Source: Branchiostoma floridae
Taxonomy: Eukaryota; Chordata; Leptocardii; Amphioxiformes; Branchiostomatidae
DNA: 64,000 nt
Reading direction: 5' to 3'
NCBI RefSeq assembly: GCF_000003815.2
Contig: NC_049983.1
Location: 27,675,071 to 27,739,070 of the forward strand
Shown: positions 12,491-23,930 of the stretch, piece after piece
How positions within the stretch are numbered: position 1 is the stretch's first letter
Layout of the letters: each line of letters starts with the position of its first letter
Made by a program: the position numbers and the translations under genes
The notes under the pieces: generated by a model
The model's input: only the letters and a program-made list of their open reading frames with translations
The model's database searches: none
Told to the model about the DNA's origin: nothing

Positions 12491-12954
12491 CAGTAGTGAT
12501 AGCTGAATGGATCAGCCCCTCCATCAGGGGTGACTACTACAGCAGTAGTGTCTACATACACATGGCTTTAACTGCGCTGACAACATCTAGTGGAGTACCA
12601 TAAGCATCTCAATTGAGGAGCAATTTGTTGCGATCAATAGAATTGAAAGTACGGAAATCTTTAAACACAAGTACAGTAGGGCGGGGATGGTCCGGGAGTC
12701 CGGCAAGGATGCACCTTTTCTCCGTTTTTTCTCATAACAATAGACTTTGAAGAGTACAGAAGGCGGCAGAGAGGGGATGAGACGGAACGGAAATGAGAGT
12801 CTGGCAGACCTTGACTTTGCGCATGACCTAGCCCTACTGCCTGGGAACAATCGACAAACTTGGAACAGTTCTCTACCAAGGCTGGGCCGCGGGTAAGTAA
12901 AGGCAATGGAAGTGGGAAATAACACCACACATCCACTACACAGCCAGGTTGAAA

Positions 12955-14150
12955 CACTGGACATCAGTTCACCTGGCTTGGCAACACCGGTGACATAGAG
13001 CCGGATATCAACTGCAGAATCGGGAAGGCGGTATTCCGGAAGATGCGGAAGGTCTGGTCAACCAGTACCATCGACCTGGATACCAAGCTCCGCCTGTACA
13101 ACAGCATAGTCCCACCCTCTGCAGTGAATGAATGAATGACAGGTTTATTCGTTCAAAACAATAAAAAGTGTAGGCTAGTGACGCCTGTACAACAGCATAG
13201 TCCTGCCCACTGCAGTGTAGGCTAGTGACGCCTGTACAACAGCATAGTCCCGCCCTCTGCAGTGTAGGCTAGTGACGCCTGTACAACAGCATAGTCCCGC
13301 CCACTGCAGTGTAGGCTAGTGACGCCTGTACAACAGCATAGTCCTGCCCTCTGCAGTGTAGGCTAGTGACGCCTGTACAACAGCATAGTCCTGCCCTCTG
13401 TAGTGTAGGCTAGTGACGCCTGTACAACAGCATAGTCCCGCCCTCTGCAGTGTAGGCTAGTGACGCCTGTACAACAGCATAGTCCTGCCCACTGCAGTGT
13501 AGGCTAGTGACGCCTGTACAACAGCATAGTCCTGCCCTCTGCAGTGTAGGCTAGTGACGCCTGTACAACAGCCTAGTCCCGCCCTCTGCAGTGTAGGCTA
13601 GTGACGCCTGTACAACAGCATAGTCCTGCCCTCTGCAGTGTAGGCTAGTGACGCCTGTACAACAGCATAGTCCCGTCCTCTGCAGTGTAGGCTAGTGACG
13701 CCTGTACAACAGCATAGTCCTGCCCACTGCAGTGTAGGCTAGTGACGCCTGTACAACAGCATAGTCCCGCCCTCTGCAGTGTAGGCTACTGACGCCTGTA
13801 CAACAGCATAGTCCTGCCCTCTGCAGTGTAGGCTACTGACGCCTGTACAACAGCATAGTCCCGTCCTCTGCAGTGTAGGCTAGTGACGCCTGTACAACAG
13901 CATAGTCCCGTCCTCTGCAGTGTAGGCTAGTGACGCCTGGAAGTGTTCAGCCAGACTGACGTTGGATGTGTTCCACCAGAGTAACTTGAGAAGGGTCTTG
14001 AAAGTCAGATGACAGAAGCAACTCACCGATGAAGAAATCTTTCAAGTCCCAACCATTACGCAACACCATCACAGGGAGGAAAATGCAGCTGGCAGGACAC
14101 ATCCTGCGACTGCCCAACCAGCGGCGCTCAAAACGGCAATGAAAGAGAGG
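12955..14150 (+). pseudogene. LINE C-terminal fragment split by its own minisatellite
   Basis: Plus-strand reading from about 12965 gives FTWLGNTGDIEPDINCRIGK and then TKLRLYNSIV, the post-RT block of RTE/I-type LINEs (compare the common YLGS...RIGKA...KLRLYNAIV pattern). Reading resumes after 13940 with WKCSARLTLDVFHQSNLRRV and continues, with stops and frameshifts, through a MQLAGHILRLPNQRR-like block to about 14150. Between them sits a 47-bp tandem array whose unit starts inside the LYNSIV codons. The element points opposite to the 12.3-kb RT fragment. Confidence 0.75.
13090..13940. repeat. 47-bp minisatellite, about 16 copies, born from LINE coding sequence
   Basis: Unit gcctgtacaacagcatagtc, then ctgcccactgcagtgtaggc, then tagtgac, repeated from about 13182 with very few changes (tgcccact/tgccctct/cgccctct variants alternate). 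An isolated first unit at 13090-13125 is separated by a short (GAAT)n-containing insert. The first 20 bases of the unit are the LINE codons for LYNSIV. Confidence 0.92.
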
Positions 14151-14754
14151 CAGATATGGCGGAGACCATTCAGGGAAAATCTAAAAAGATTTGGGATGGG
14201 AGCAGACCGAGAACACCGCAACCCACAGCCAGCCCCATCCTTTTTCTTTCATCCTTCCATCCTATGACAAACACCACTTTGAAATTCTTGAGTTTAGGAT
14301 TTGGGGACATTTTGAGGAAATATACTCACAGGATTGCATTCATATTTTTGGCCCCTATGCCGTGGTATTGAAAACTAGAAATCCATTTTGGAGACGATGT
14401 TTGGGTAGTTCATTTCAGATATGGTTTATCTGGGTCAGTCCATTTCTGCATTGGAAGGGATGCAGAATGATAAATGCTGTATTTGCTTGCGAATGAGGCC
14501 ATTCTTATTGGTAGCAATCGATGCACATAGTCACATTCCCCGAGTCTATCTCCAGGGCATGAGCATTTTCTGAACTCCATTTCCTGCTGCCTTACCAAAG
14601 CTTGTATTGTTGCACCTGGCGGCACCTAGCAGCACATCATCCCGCCTTAACTAGATCATCTATGACAGAGATGACATTTCCGTGCCGGAAGCTCTCCACA
14701 TGCGCGGCATCACCCCGCTAATACTAGATCATTTTTGACAGAGATGCCATTTAT

Positions 14755-16203
14755 GTGCCGGAGCCCTGCATAATTGATGAGTGCGAGGCTTTCTTCAGGC
14801 CCAGGGTAATTAACAAATTGCCTAGCCTTTAAGAAAAAGAACAAAGGCTTAATCTGGTAATATGATGATTACTCATGGCTATCTCAAACGTCTGACCATT
14901 TCCAATTTGGACGTATACATCATGAGTCTGAAACTCACCTGCCTAGTAGGCTTGCTACTTGTCGCGCTTTCCAGCGCCTTGAGTTGCAGAAATCATCAGT
15001 CAGATCCACCTCTCATCGGTCGTTTCGTCCCCTAATCTGAGACGGCCTCTAGGTGGGGGGACAGCAGAGCGAACGTCTTCGCTGTGCTTTTCTGCAACTC
15101 TTCCCTGACTATTACTCCTTGGTTCCCCACTGCCGACCGGTTGTCCAGGTAGACTGTCATCTCCTACCCTCTTTTCTGCCCTTCATTAGCGAAAGGGATG
15201 AAGGATAAGTTCCGAACTCCATTGCTGCTTGCCTTTCTCCTTCCTTCCTCTAAAGTTGCATCCAGGATTCTCAGGGCTTGGTTGTGACGCCAGGTGTATC
15301 TTCCTTGTTTTCAAGAAGTAGTGCAGGCAGAAAGGATATGCTCTAGGTTGGCCTTTTTCGCCCCACACAACTCACAAGATTCTTCCTTTGAATACCATCT
15401 GCTTAGGTTTCTTGGACATGGGAGGATGTCATAGACTGCCCTTATTAGGAAACTTAATCTGTGGTCTGGTTTGTCCCACATGTTTTTCCACGTTAACTTT
15501 CTGTCCACTGTGCTCTCCCAGTTAATCCAGGCTCCCTGCTGGCGTTGACCAACAAATTTCCTTTCTTCTTCCATCATCCTCTTCACCTCATCCACTACCG
15601 GTATACCAGCTGCTTCTTTTCTCGCTGGGTGGTCTTGTCCCATCTCAGGGTTCTTTCGCCCCATCCAAGACCACACCTTCCCTGCTGTACAGCTCCTACA
15701 ATATCTCTATGCTTGAGCCTGCTGACAGCTTGGTCGATCACTTCATCCGGGTTCCACTTTCTCCCTGTTTTCTGCCCTCTGTAAGCTGCTCTAACTGCGT
15801 TGTCCTGTGACCACTTCAGCTCTAAAGCCGTCCGCACTTTCTCCAGCTTGTATTCCTCTGTGATGGAGGTAATTGGAAGGGTCAGTTTGTTCCTCCCGGC
15901 TAATGCGGTCCTAGACAGACATCGTGGAACCCCCAGCCACTTCCTTACAAACGAGTTTGCATTTCCTTCGACTTGGTCAGCTGTTGAGAGGGGTATGTCT
16001 TACATCTTCATGGGTCATTTGAGCCTTGGTATCAGGACACTCTGTAGACACCACACTTTCAGTTTGCCCGGTAGCTCACACTTGTCTATCGCCCTTAGGC
16101 CTTCCACTGCTTGTTTCAGCAGTTCTTGTCCTCAATTGGTGTTAGCTATGTCACATGTGTAAAGCCGTCCCAGGCTTTTTCCTATTGGATGGTGGGAATG
16201 TCT
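14755..16203 (-). mobile_element. RLE-type LINE (R2-superfamily-like), 5'-truncated copy
   Basis: Same family as the copy at 61590-64000. The minus strand encodes a post-RT region with KVRTALELKWSQDNAVRAAY, a CCHC zinc knuckle (CELCGAKKANLEHILSAC, Cx2Cx8Hx4C) and, after a stop, an RYTWRH-type segment typical of the restriction-like endonuclease of R2-group elements. Homology to the second copy stops at about 16203, and the reverse transcriptase is absent. Stops and frameshifts show it is dead. The shared 3' end is near 14755. Confidence 0.8.
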
Positions 16204-16485
16204 GTAACCGTAATGACTCACAGCTATAATAAACCGTAATGTCTCATGGCTATAATAATCCATTACGTCTCACGGCTATAACAGTGATGTCTCCCGGCTA
16301 TAACCGTGGTGTCTCACGGCTGTAATAATCCATGATGTCTCACGCCTATAACAGCGATGTCTCACGGGTATAACCGTGGTGTCTCACGGCTATAACCGTG
16401 ATGTCCCACGGCTATAACCGTAATAAACCGTGATGTCTCACGGCTATAATAATATATCATAATAGTGATACTCACGGCTATAATA
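16204..16485. repeat. Short-unit tandem repeat (~24 bp)
   Basis: Irregular repeats of gtgatgtctcacggctataa with ccgt and taat variants. It starts immediately at the 5' truncation point of the adjacent LINE copy. Confidence 0.8.
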
Positions 16486-16807
16486 AGCAAAGTGGAGTAG
16501 GCCATTATCTTAAGACAGTACATTAGTACAGCCCATTAACCCCTGGGGTTTGTAATACATATGTTGTATTATCATCAGCTGTCTTTTACTGATTTGACAT
16601 TTCAGCGAGATATATGTGCCGATCCATCACTATTCCCCTGACGTCTCCGCGTTACTGTTTATTGTGTGAATTGTACAACTCACTGTCGCTAGGAGCAGAG
16701 CTCCAATACTTCATCATCGTCAGACGGCTAAATGATTCGTGTGGAGAGAGTATAAATAATATTGTCTGCTTTTGTTTTTGCCGTGAACGTGAATAAAAGC
16801 GTGTAGC

Positions 16808-19670
16808 ATGGCTGGCAGTCAGCCAGACCCTGATGCCTGTGCTACTGACCAGTCGGAGCCGGAGGACAAGCCCGTCGAGATCGCGGAGCTGTTCAAGGCG
16901 CCTGCGGGGAGGAGCGCGGCTGCCCGGGCGGTGCCGCTGGGGGCTCGCGGGGATAGTCGCGCCTCGGGGTCGGGCTCGCCCGGGAAAAGGGACAGGAACA
17001 AGAAGGCACGGGAACAAACCAACCTGTTCAAGGCACAGATGAAGGTAGTCGTTTTGATTTCTTTGAAGGGATAAAACACATTGCGTAGAATAATTTAGGA
17101 TGTCTATTAGAAGGAATCATGCATATCGTTCATTATGATTTTGAAGCGTAGTTAAGTTATCCAAAGGACGATTCCTTCATACCAGACGGCGGTCGACTTA
17201 AGCTTATTTTCATGTCACCACCAAAACATAGAACACAACACAGACTGCAGGAAATTTGAGCTAGAACAATGGACAAGTATGAGACATGAAAAGGTTCTAT
17301 TTATCCTTAAGCATAGGCTCTATTTTTCTCTTTTGTTGCCTATTCCAATAGCTGTAAGTTAGTGCCAAGGCCCCTATATGTTTGTTTGTTTGTTTGTTTG
17401 ATAGATAGCCCGACCGTTATGTTTATCACGTCATGTGAACCAGATTCAGACAGTTGTCCCGGATGGACGTGCAGAAGAGAAACGTGTTTATTTGTTTGTT
17501 TGTTTGTTTGTTAGCCCGACTGTTTGTGTACATCACCTCAGGTGAACCAGCTGCAGACGGAACGTGTTTGTTTGTTTGTTTGTTTGTTAGCCCGACTGTT
17601 TGTGTACATCACCTCAGGTGAACCAGCTGCAGACGGAACGTGTTTGTTTGTTTGTTTGTTTGTTTGTTTGTTAGCCCGACTGTTTGTGTACATCACCTCA
17701 GGTGAACCAGCTGCAGACGGAGCTGTCCCGGAAGGTGAAAGAGCTGCAGGACGTGCAGAAGAGAAACGCGGATCTTTCCCAGCTTCTGGAGGACGAGAAG
17801 CCAAATATCAAACTCACTTATTATCAGGTAAGGGACTGATCACGTGATGGAAGGGATAACCGACTTATTATCAGGTAAGGGACCGATCACGTGATGGACG
17901 GGATAACCGACTTATTATCAGGTAAGGGACTGATCACGTGATGGACGGGATAACTGACTTATTATCAGGTAAGGGACCGATCACGTGATGGAAGGGATAA
18001 CGGACTTATTATCAGGTAAGGGACCGATCACGTGATGCAAGGGATAACGGACATATGTGACTTATTATCAGGACCGATCACGTGAAGCTGACTATCAAGG
18101 TGAAGGACGCAAATCGCGTCCCACTGAAAACTCTTTTTATCCATTCTATGATTTGATCGCGGTTACCGNNNNNNNNNNNNNNNNNNNNNNNNNNNNNNNN
18201 NNNNNNNNNNNNNNNNNNNNNNNNNNNNNNNNNNNNNNNNNNNNNNNNNNNNNNNNNNNNNNNNNNNNATGCTAGGAAATACATCGTATGTTTGACACTC
18301 GTGCTTTTTAATTTATTCACTCGCACAAAAGATGTCCCAACGTGCCGGTGGGGAGGGGGGCGCGATGTTTGCGGGTGGGGAGGGGGTCGCGGTGTTTGCG
18401 GGTGGGGAGGGGGGCGCGATGTTTGCGGGTGGGGAGGGGGTCGCGGTGTTTGCGGGTGGGGAGGGGGTCGCGGTGTTTGCGGGTGGGGAGGGGGTCGCGG
18501 TGTTTGCGGGTGGGGAGGGGGTCGCGGTGTTTGCGGGTGGGGAGGGGGTCGCGGTGTTTGCGGGTGGGGAGGGGGTCGCGGTGTTTGCGGGTGGGGAGGG
18601 GGTCGCGGTGTTTGCGGGTGGGGAGGGGGTCGCGGTGTTTGCGGGTGGGGAGGGGGTCGCGGTGTTTGCGGGTGGGGAGGGGGTCGCGATGTTTGCGGGT
18701 GGGGAGGGGGGCGCGGTGTTTGCGGGCGGGGAGGCTACCGGACCCATTTTGTGCCAGTAGCCTGAGGGAAAACATTATGATTTTTTGCAAAATGTGGCAT
18801 TTCTAAGTCTACTTGAAATAGGAAGGGGATCCTTATCAAAAATTTTGACAATGTCTTCAAAGAATTTAACGTTACGGCAAGGGAAACTGTAAATGTGGAT
18901 CCAAATATAGTTAAAGTCAAAGACCAACACATGTCCGATCACAGTTCATAATTGTTTTCCTCCTAGCTTACCTACTGATTTTCAAAAAGACGTTGCCTGG
19001 AAAGTAATGACTGCAATGAGTTCAAATTTGGAAGATTTGTATAAAAGGCTTCAAACTACGAAGCTGTGTCTCGACATTTGAGTTGTGTTTATTATTTCTG
19101 GTTGAGGCCGAGAACTTATTGATCACTGCTCGTAACCTTCCTCTGTGTCCATACATCCGGTACTGCAATCTCAATCTTGAGACATACGTAGCAGCTCGCG
19201 CCTAACTACACGATCAAGATTTATCTAGCCGGGGTTTGAACCCGCGAACCCCGAGTTAGGAGCCTTTTTGTTGATATAAGAAGTTGACTCATGCCGGTTG
19301 ATGGTAAAGGTGGGTAGTGGGTCCGTCCGTAACATGTGGTCTGGTTTGGACAGAATGAGGACAGTTTAACCGCCACTAGTTCTTGCTGGTTTGGACTAAT
19401 GAGAACAGTTTAACCGCCACTTGTTGGGAGCTAGTTTGGACCGAATGAGGACAGTTTAACCGCCACTTGTTGTTGCCACAGACGCTGAAGGAGCTGCGCG
19501 TCCAGGTGAAGACTCTGCAGACGGAGACGGAGCAGGCCCGGTGGCGGGCGGAGGAGCTGTCCCGGCGGGCCGAGGCGGCGGAGTGGACCGCACAGACAGC
19601 TGCCAAGCTACGGGAGGAGGCGGAGCGGGAACGGGAACAAGCCGTGCAGGAGAGGGACACGCTGTTTAAG
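16808..19670 (+). CDS. Coiled-coil protein, N-terminal three exons (family not recognised)
   Basis: Exons 16808-17044 (79 codons), 17702-17827 (42 codons) and 19482-19670 (63 codons) are all phase 0 with GT-AG borders, giving 184 residues open at the 3' end. Residues 1-60 are acidic, then Gly/Ser/Arg-rich and probably disordered. From NLFKAQMK onward the chain is an uninterrupted heptad-rich coiled coil (VNQLQTELSRKVKELQ; TLKELRVQVKTLQTETEQAR; EELSRRAEAAEW) dense in Glu, Arg and Gln. A further exon could be hidden in the gap at 18169-18268, and the 3' continuation was not found in the window. The inner exon borders have grown tandem repeats (separate entries). GC content of the exons is far above the flanks, supporting coding. 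Confidence 0.7.
17380..17735. repeat. (TTTG)n array repeating the start of coiled-coil exon 2
   Basis: A ~75-90-bp unit made of (TTTG)n, tagcccgactgtttgtgtac, atcacctcag and gtgaaccagctgcagacgga occurs near 17513, 17588 and 17670. Only the last runs into the full exon. Each copy holds the acceptor cacctcag|gtgaac. An older copy at 17401-17490 carries a longer exon remnant (gtgaaccagattcagac, then gacgtgcagaagagaaac), so one ancestral duplication included about 60 bp of exon. Confidence 0.88.
17811..18075. repeat. 47-bp array repeating the end of coiled-coil exon 2 and its donor
   Basis: The exon end cttattatcag|gtaaggga and the following atcacgtgatg and gggataac segments recur about five times (near 17817, 17863, 17909, 17955 and 18004). 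A last copy at 18060 has lost the donor. The donor GTAAGG is intact in the first five. Confidence 0.9.
18169..18268. other. Assembly gap (100 N)
   Basis: Default-length gap directly before a G-rich minisatellite. Part of the coiled-coil gene may be missing here. Confidence 0.99.
18342..18737. repeat. 27-bp G-rich minisatellite, about 14 copies
   Basis: Unit gggtggggagggggtcgcgg followed by tgtttgc, with only c/g and a/g variants. The unit is a multiple of three, so all frames stay open and give spurious Gly-rich proteins. Each unit has three G runs (GGG, GGGG, GGGGG); together with the neighbouring unit this meets the pattern for G-quadruplex formation. Confidence 0.93.
18740..19340. other. 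Intronic or intergenic AT-rich sequence
   Basis: No coding frame or repeat was recognised. A GGGGTTTGAACCC phrase at about 19232 resembles a tRNA T-arm, but no A box or acceptor stem accompanies it. Confidence 0.4.
19340..19482. repeat. ~50-bp triplicate ending at the acceptor of coiled-coil exon 3
   Basis: Three copies of a segment containing ggtttggac, gaatgaggac (or variant) and agtttaaccgccacttgttg run directly into the splice acceptor ttgccacag|acgctg. Confidence 0.8.
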
Positions 19671-22625
19671 GTACACCTGCCTTACTCAGGCCCGACTAGC
19701 TATAACAGCTAGAGTACGGGCATTAACGCTGTTTAAGGTAGACCTGCCTTATTCAGGCCCGACTATAACAGCTAGAGTACGGGTAACAGTTAGAGTATGG
19801 GTACTAACGCTGTTTAAGGTACACCTGCCTTACTCAGGCCCGACTGTAACAGCTAGAGTTCGGGTATTAACGCTGTTTAAGGTACACCTGCCTTACTCAG
19901 GCCCGACTGTAACAGCTAGAGTACGGGTATTAACGCTGTTTAAGGTACACCTGCCTTACTCAGGCCAGACTAGATATAACAGCTAGAGTACGGGCATTAA
20001 CGCTGTTTAAGGTACACCTGCCTAACTCAGGCCCGACTAGCTATAACAGCTAGAGTTCGGGTATTAACGCTGTTTAAGGTACACCTGCCTAACTCAGGCC
20101 CGACTATAACAGCTAGAGTACGGGCATTAACGCTGTTTAAGGTACACCTGCCTTACTCAGGCCCGACTATAACAGCTAGAGTACGGGCATTAACGCTGTT
20201 TAAGGTACACCTGCCTTACTCAGGCCCGACTGTAACAGTTAGAGTACGGGCATTAACGCTGTTTAAGGTACACCTGCCTTACTCAGGCCAGACTAGCTAT
20301 AACAGCTAGAGTACGGGCATTAACGCTGTTTAAGGTACACCTGCCTTACTCAGGCCCGACTGTAACAGTTAGAGTACGGGCATTAACGCTGTTTAAGGTA
20401 CACCTGCCTTACTCAGGCCAGACTAGCTATAACAGCTAGAGTACGGGCATTAACGCTGTTTAAGGTACACCTGCCTTATTCAGGCCAGACTAGCTATAAC
20501 AGCTAGAGTACGGGCATTAACGCTGTTTAAGGTACACCTGCCTTACTCAGGCCCGACTAGCTATAACAGCTAGAGTACGGGTATTAACGCTGTTTAAGGT
20601 ACACCTGCCTTACTCAGGCCCGACTAGCTATAACAGCTAGAGTACGGGCATTAACGCTAACTATAACAGCTCTAGTACAGGCATTAACGCTGTTTAAGGC
20701 ACACCTGCCTAACTCAGGCCAGACTATAACAGCTAGAGTACCGGCATTAACGCTGTTTAAGGCACACCTGCCTAACTCAGGCCCGACTATAACAGCTAGA
20801 GTACGGGCATTAACGCTGTTTAAGGTACACCTGCCTGACTCAGGCCAGACTACAACAGCTAGAGTACGGGCATTAACGCTGTTTAAGGTACACCTCCTTT
20901 ATTCAGGCCGGACTATAACAGCTAGAGTACGGGCATTAACGCTGTTTAAGGTACACCTGCCTTACTCAGGCCCGACTACAACAGCTAGAGTACGGGCATT
21001 AACGCTGTTTAAGGTACACCTGCCTTATTCAGGCCGGACTATAACAGCTAGAGTACGGGCATTAACGCTGTTTAAGGTACACCTGCTTAACTCAGGCCAG
21101 ACTAGCTAAACAGCTAGAGTTCGGGTATTAACGCTGTTTAAGGTACACCTGCCTAACTCAGGCCCGACTGTAACAGTTAGAGTTCGGGCATTAACGCTGT
21201 TTAAGGTACACCTGCCTTACTCAGGCCCGACTGTAACAGCTAGAGTACGGGCATTAACGCTGTTTAAGGTACACCTGCCTTACTCAGGCCCGACTGTAAC
21301 AGCTAGAGTTCGGGTATTAACGCTGTTTAAGGTACACCTGCCTAACTCAGGCCCGACTAGCTATAACAGCTAGAGTACGGGCATTAACGCTGTTTAAGGT
21401 ACACCTGCCTAACTCAGGCCAGACTAGCTATAACAGCTAGAGTACGGGCATTAACGCTGTTTAAGGTACACCTGCCTTACTCAGGCCCGACTAGCTATAA
21501 CAGCTAGAGTTCGGGTATTAACGCTGTTTAAGGTACACCTGCCTTACTCAGGCCCGACTAGCTATAACAGCTAGAGTACGGGCATTAACGCTGTTTAAGG
21601 TACACCTGCCTTACTCAGGCCCGACTAGCTATAACAGCTAGAGTACGGGCATTAACGCTGTTTAAGGTACACCTGCCTAACTCAGGCCCGACTATAACAG
21701 CTAGAGTACGGGCATTAACGCTGTTTAAGGTACACCTGCCTTACTCAGGCCCGACTACAACAGCTAGAGTACGGGCATTAACGCTGTTTAAGGTACACCT
21801 GCCTAACTCAGGCCCGACTATAACAGCTAGAGTACGGGCATTAACGCTGTTTAAGGTACACCTGCCTTACTCAGGCCAGACTATAACAGCTAGAGTACGG
21901 GCATTAACGCTGTTTAAGGTACACCTGCCTAACTCAGGCCCGACTATAACAGCTAGAGTACGGGCATTAACGCTGTTTAAGGTACACCTGCCTTACTCAG
22001 GCCCGACTAGCTATAACAGCTAGAGTACGGGCATTAACGCTGTTTAAGGTACACCTGCCTTACTCAGGCCCGACTATAGCAGCTAGAGTACGGGCATTAA
22101 CGCTGTTTAAGGTACACCTGCCTTACTCAGGCCCGACTATAACAGCTAGAGTACGGGCATTAACGCTGTTTAAGGTACACCTGCCTAACTCAGGCCAGAC
22201 TGGCTATAACAGCTAGAGTACGGGCATTAACGCTGTTTAAGGTACGCCTGCCTCACTCAGGCCCGACTATAACAGCTAGCGTACGGGCATTCACGCTGTT
22301 TAAGGTACGCCTGCCTAACTCAGGCCCGACTATCTAAGCTAGAGTACGGGCATTAATGCTGTTTAAGGTACGCCTGCCTAACTCAGGCCCGACTGTCTAA
22401 GCTAGAGAGCGGGCGTGCATGCAGTCTAAGGGACGCCTGCCTGCCTCACGCCCGACTGAATAAGCAAGAGTGCGGGCGTGCGTGCAGTTATACGTACGCA
22501 TGCCTGCCTCACGCCCGACTGCATGACTAAGCGAGAGGGCGTGCATGCAGGCAGTCTGATGGACGCCTGCCTGATTCCCGACGGCCTGTCTAAGCTAAGA
22601 TTGCGTGCGGGCGTTCAGTCTTTCT
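19660..22625. repeat. ~64-bp minisatellite, about 43 copies of the exon 3 end plus donor
   Basis: The unit is acgctgtttaag|gtacacct, gccttactcaggcccgac, (tagc)tataacagctagag and tacgggcatta; it is 63 bp, or 67 bp with the optional tagc. The first copy is the real end of coiled-coil exon 3 with its donor. Nearly all later copies keep TTTAAG|GTAC. When tagc is present the unit contains a perfect hairpin CTAGCT-ATAAC-AGCTAG. Divergence is low through about 22200, then rises steeply to the gap at 22629, where units are barely recognisable. Confidence 0.95.
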
Positions 22626-22628
22626 AAT

Positions 22629-22728
22629 NNNNNNNNNNNNNNNNNNNNNNNNNNNNNNNNNNNNNNNNNNNNNNNNNNNNNNNNNNNNNNNNNNNNNNNN
22701 NNNNNNNNNNNNNNNNNNNNNNNNNNNN
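22629..22728. other. Assembly gap (100 N)
   Basis: Default-length gap at the degenerate end of the large minisatellite. Confidence 0.99.
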
Positions 22729-23930
22729 TGATGGGTGGGCGGCTTATCCGTGCTCAAACTTTTACACTGTAATCCACATTTGTATAACTTTGAATTACAT
22801 ATAGAGTTCTATCCTGTATTGGAGAGTACGCAACAGCAGCAAAGTGAATTTAGAAAGGAGCTAGAATGAACTGAATTTTCTACATTCGGTTATTTTTTCA
22901 ACACTCTGAAAGCCATGCTAGAATTATCCCACACAAAAGACAAACTTTGTGTCGTTTTGGCCCCAAGGCTTGTTTTGGGACGATGGGGTTTGATGCCAGG
23001 CGGGCCCAGTATGTCCGAGACAGTAGGTCCCTTCTGAAGTTTTGGTTGGTAATTGATTACTTAATTCTCTTAATTTCTTAAGGCGTTTATCATTACATAC
23101 TACATTCACGCCGTGATCTGATGATCGGTGTATTCTATTCTTGTGATTGGGGTTCCCTTCCTATTTTGTTCAAAGGAAGCGGATTGTAGCATGAAGTGTG
23201 CGTTATGCCCAAATACAGGCACTGTGAGATTTAAATGAGGCATGTCAATGTCAGAGCCCGAGTACAATAATAAATCAGGCAGCGCGTATCTACGTAGTAA
23301 ACATCCAACCTGTCTTTTCAAGGGGAGCGCCCAGGGCATGTATCACCTGACTTACGGGCATGTTGCTAGTTCTGATTATCCACTACAAGCTGTACGAAGA
23401 GTACAAGGGTATCTACTGAGGGATCGGCAGAACTTTGCCGCAATTACACGATTTGGAACAATCCTCGCACAAAATGACCTTGAATCCTGGTGAATACGTA
23501 CAAGTAAATAAAGGCGGATCCGACAACGGATTCGTAACAAATCCGAACATCGGCAAACGTTAGTCGGAATCTCAAAACGATAAAATCCGAAAATACGGAT
23601 TTTCAACAAATATGGAACCGTATTTTTTTTGGTAATTTTTGGGTGAATCCGTAACAGATCCGAACATCGGATTCCGTTATTCGGACACTCCGACAAAATC
23701 CGAAAACAATAATGTTTCGACAAATACAGAGCTCGAGCCGTAATTCCGTTCGTATCTGCCACGGATGTTTTCAGATTCAACATACGAACTTTACATAATC
23801 TATCACATATTCTGACCCTGGATATCTTTCTATTTACCAGAATTACGTACAGATACAACACACGAACTTTAAAAGAATGGTAGTTTTACATACGGAATAA
23901 CGATACCCATACAAGCGTCCACCCTACATG
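22729..23930. other. Gene-poor sequence with short degenerate repeats
   Basis: The stretch 23510-23780 contains repeated (ga)atccga(a)ca-type phrases such as aacaaatccgaacatcgg and gtaacagatccgaacatcgg. No gene was recognised. The open frame near 23242-23493 lacks features of a known family. Confidence 0.4.

Noticed and set aside
13090-13940. CRISPR-like array
   Set aside because: Units are directly adjacent with no unique spacers, the genome is eukaryotic, and the unit derives from LINE coding sequence. The same applies to 39804-40690.
18292-18806. 140-160-residue Gly-rich or Pro-rich frames on both strands
   Set aside because: The 27-bp repeat unit is a multiple of three, so every frame stays open. 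No start context or splice support.
19170-19290. tRNA gene suggested by GGGGTTTGAACCC
   Set aside because: Only a T-arm-like hairpin; no matching acceptor stem, anticodon arm or A box at the proper distance on either strand.
23242-23493. 83-residue frame as part of a retroelement
   Set aside because: No catalytic or zinc motif; similarity to a known element could not be argued from sequence alone.
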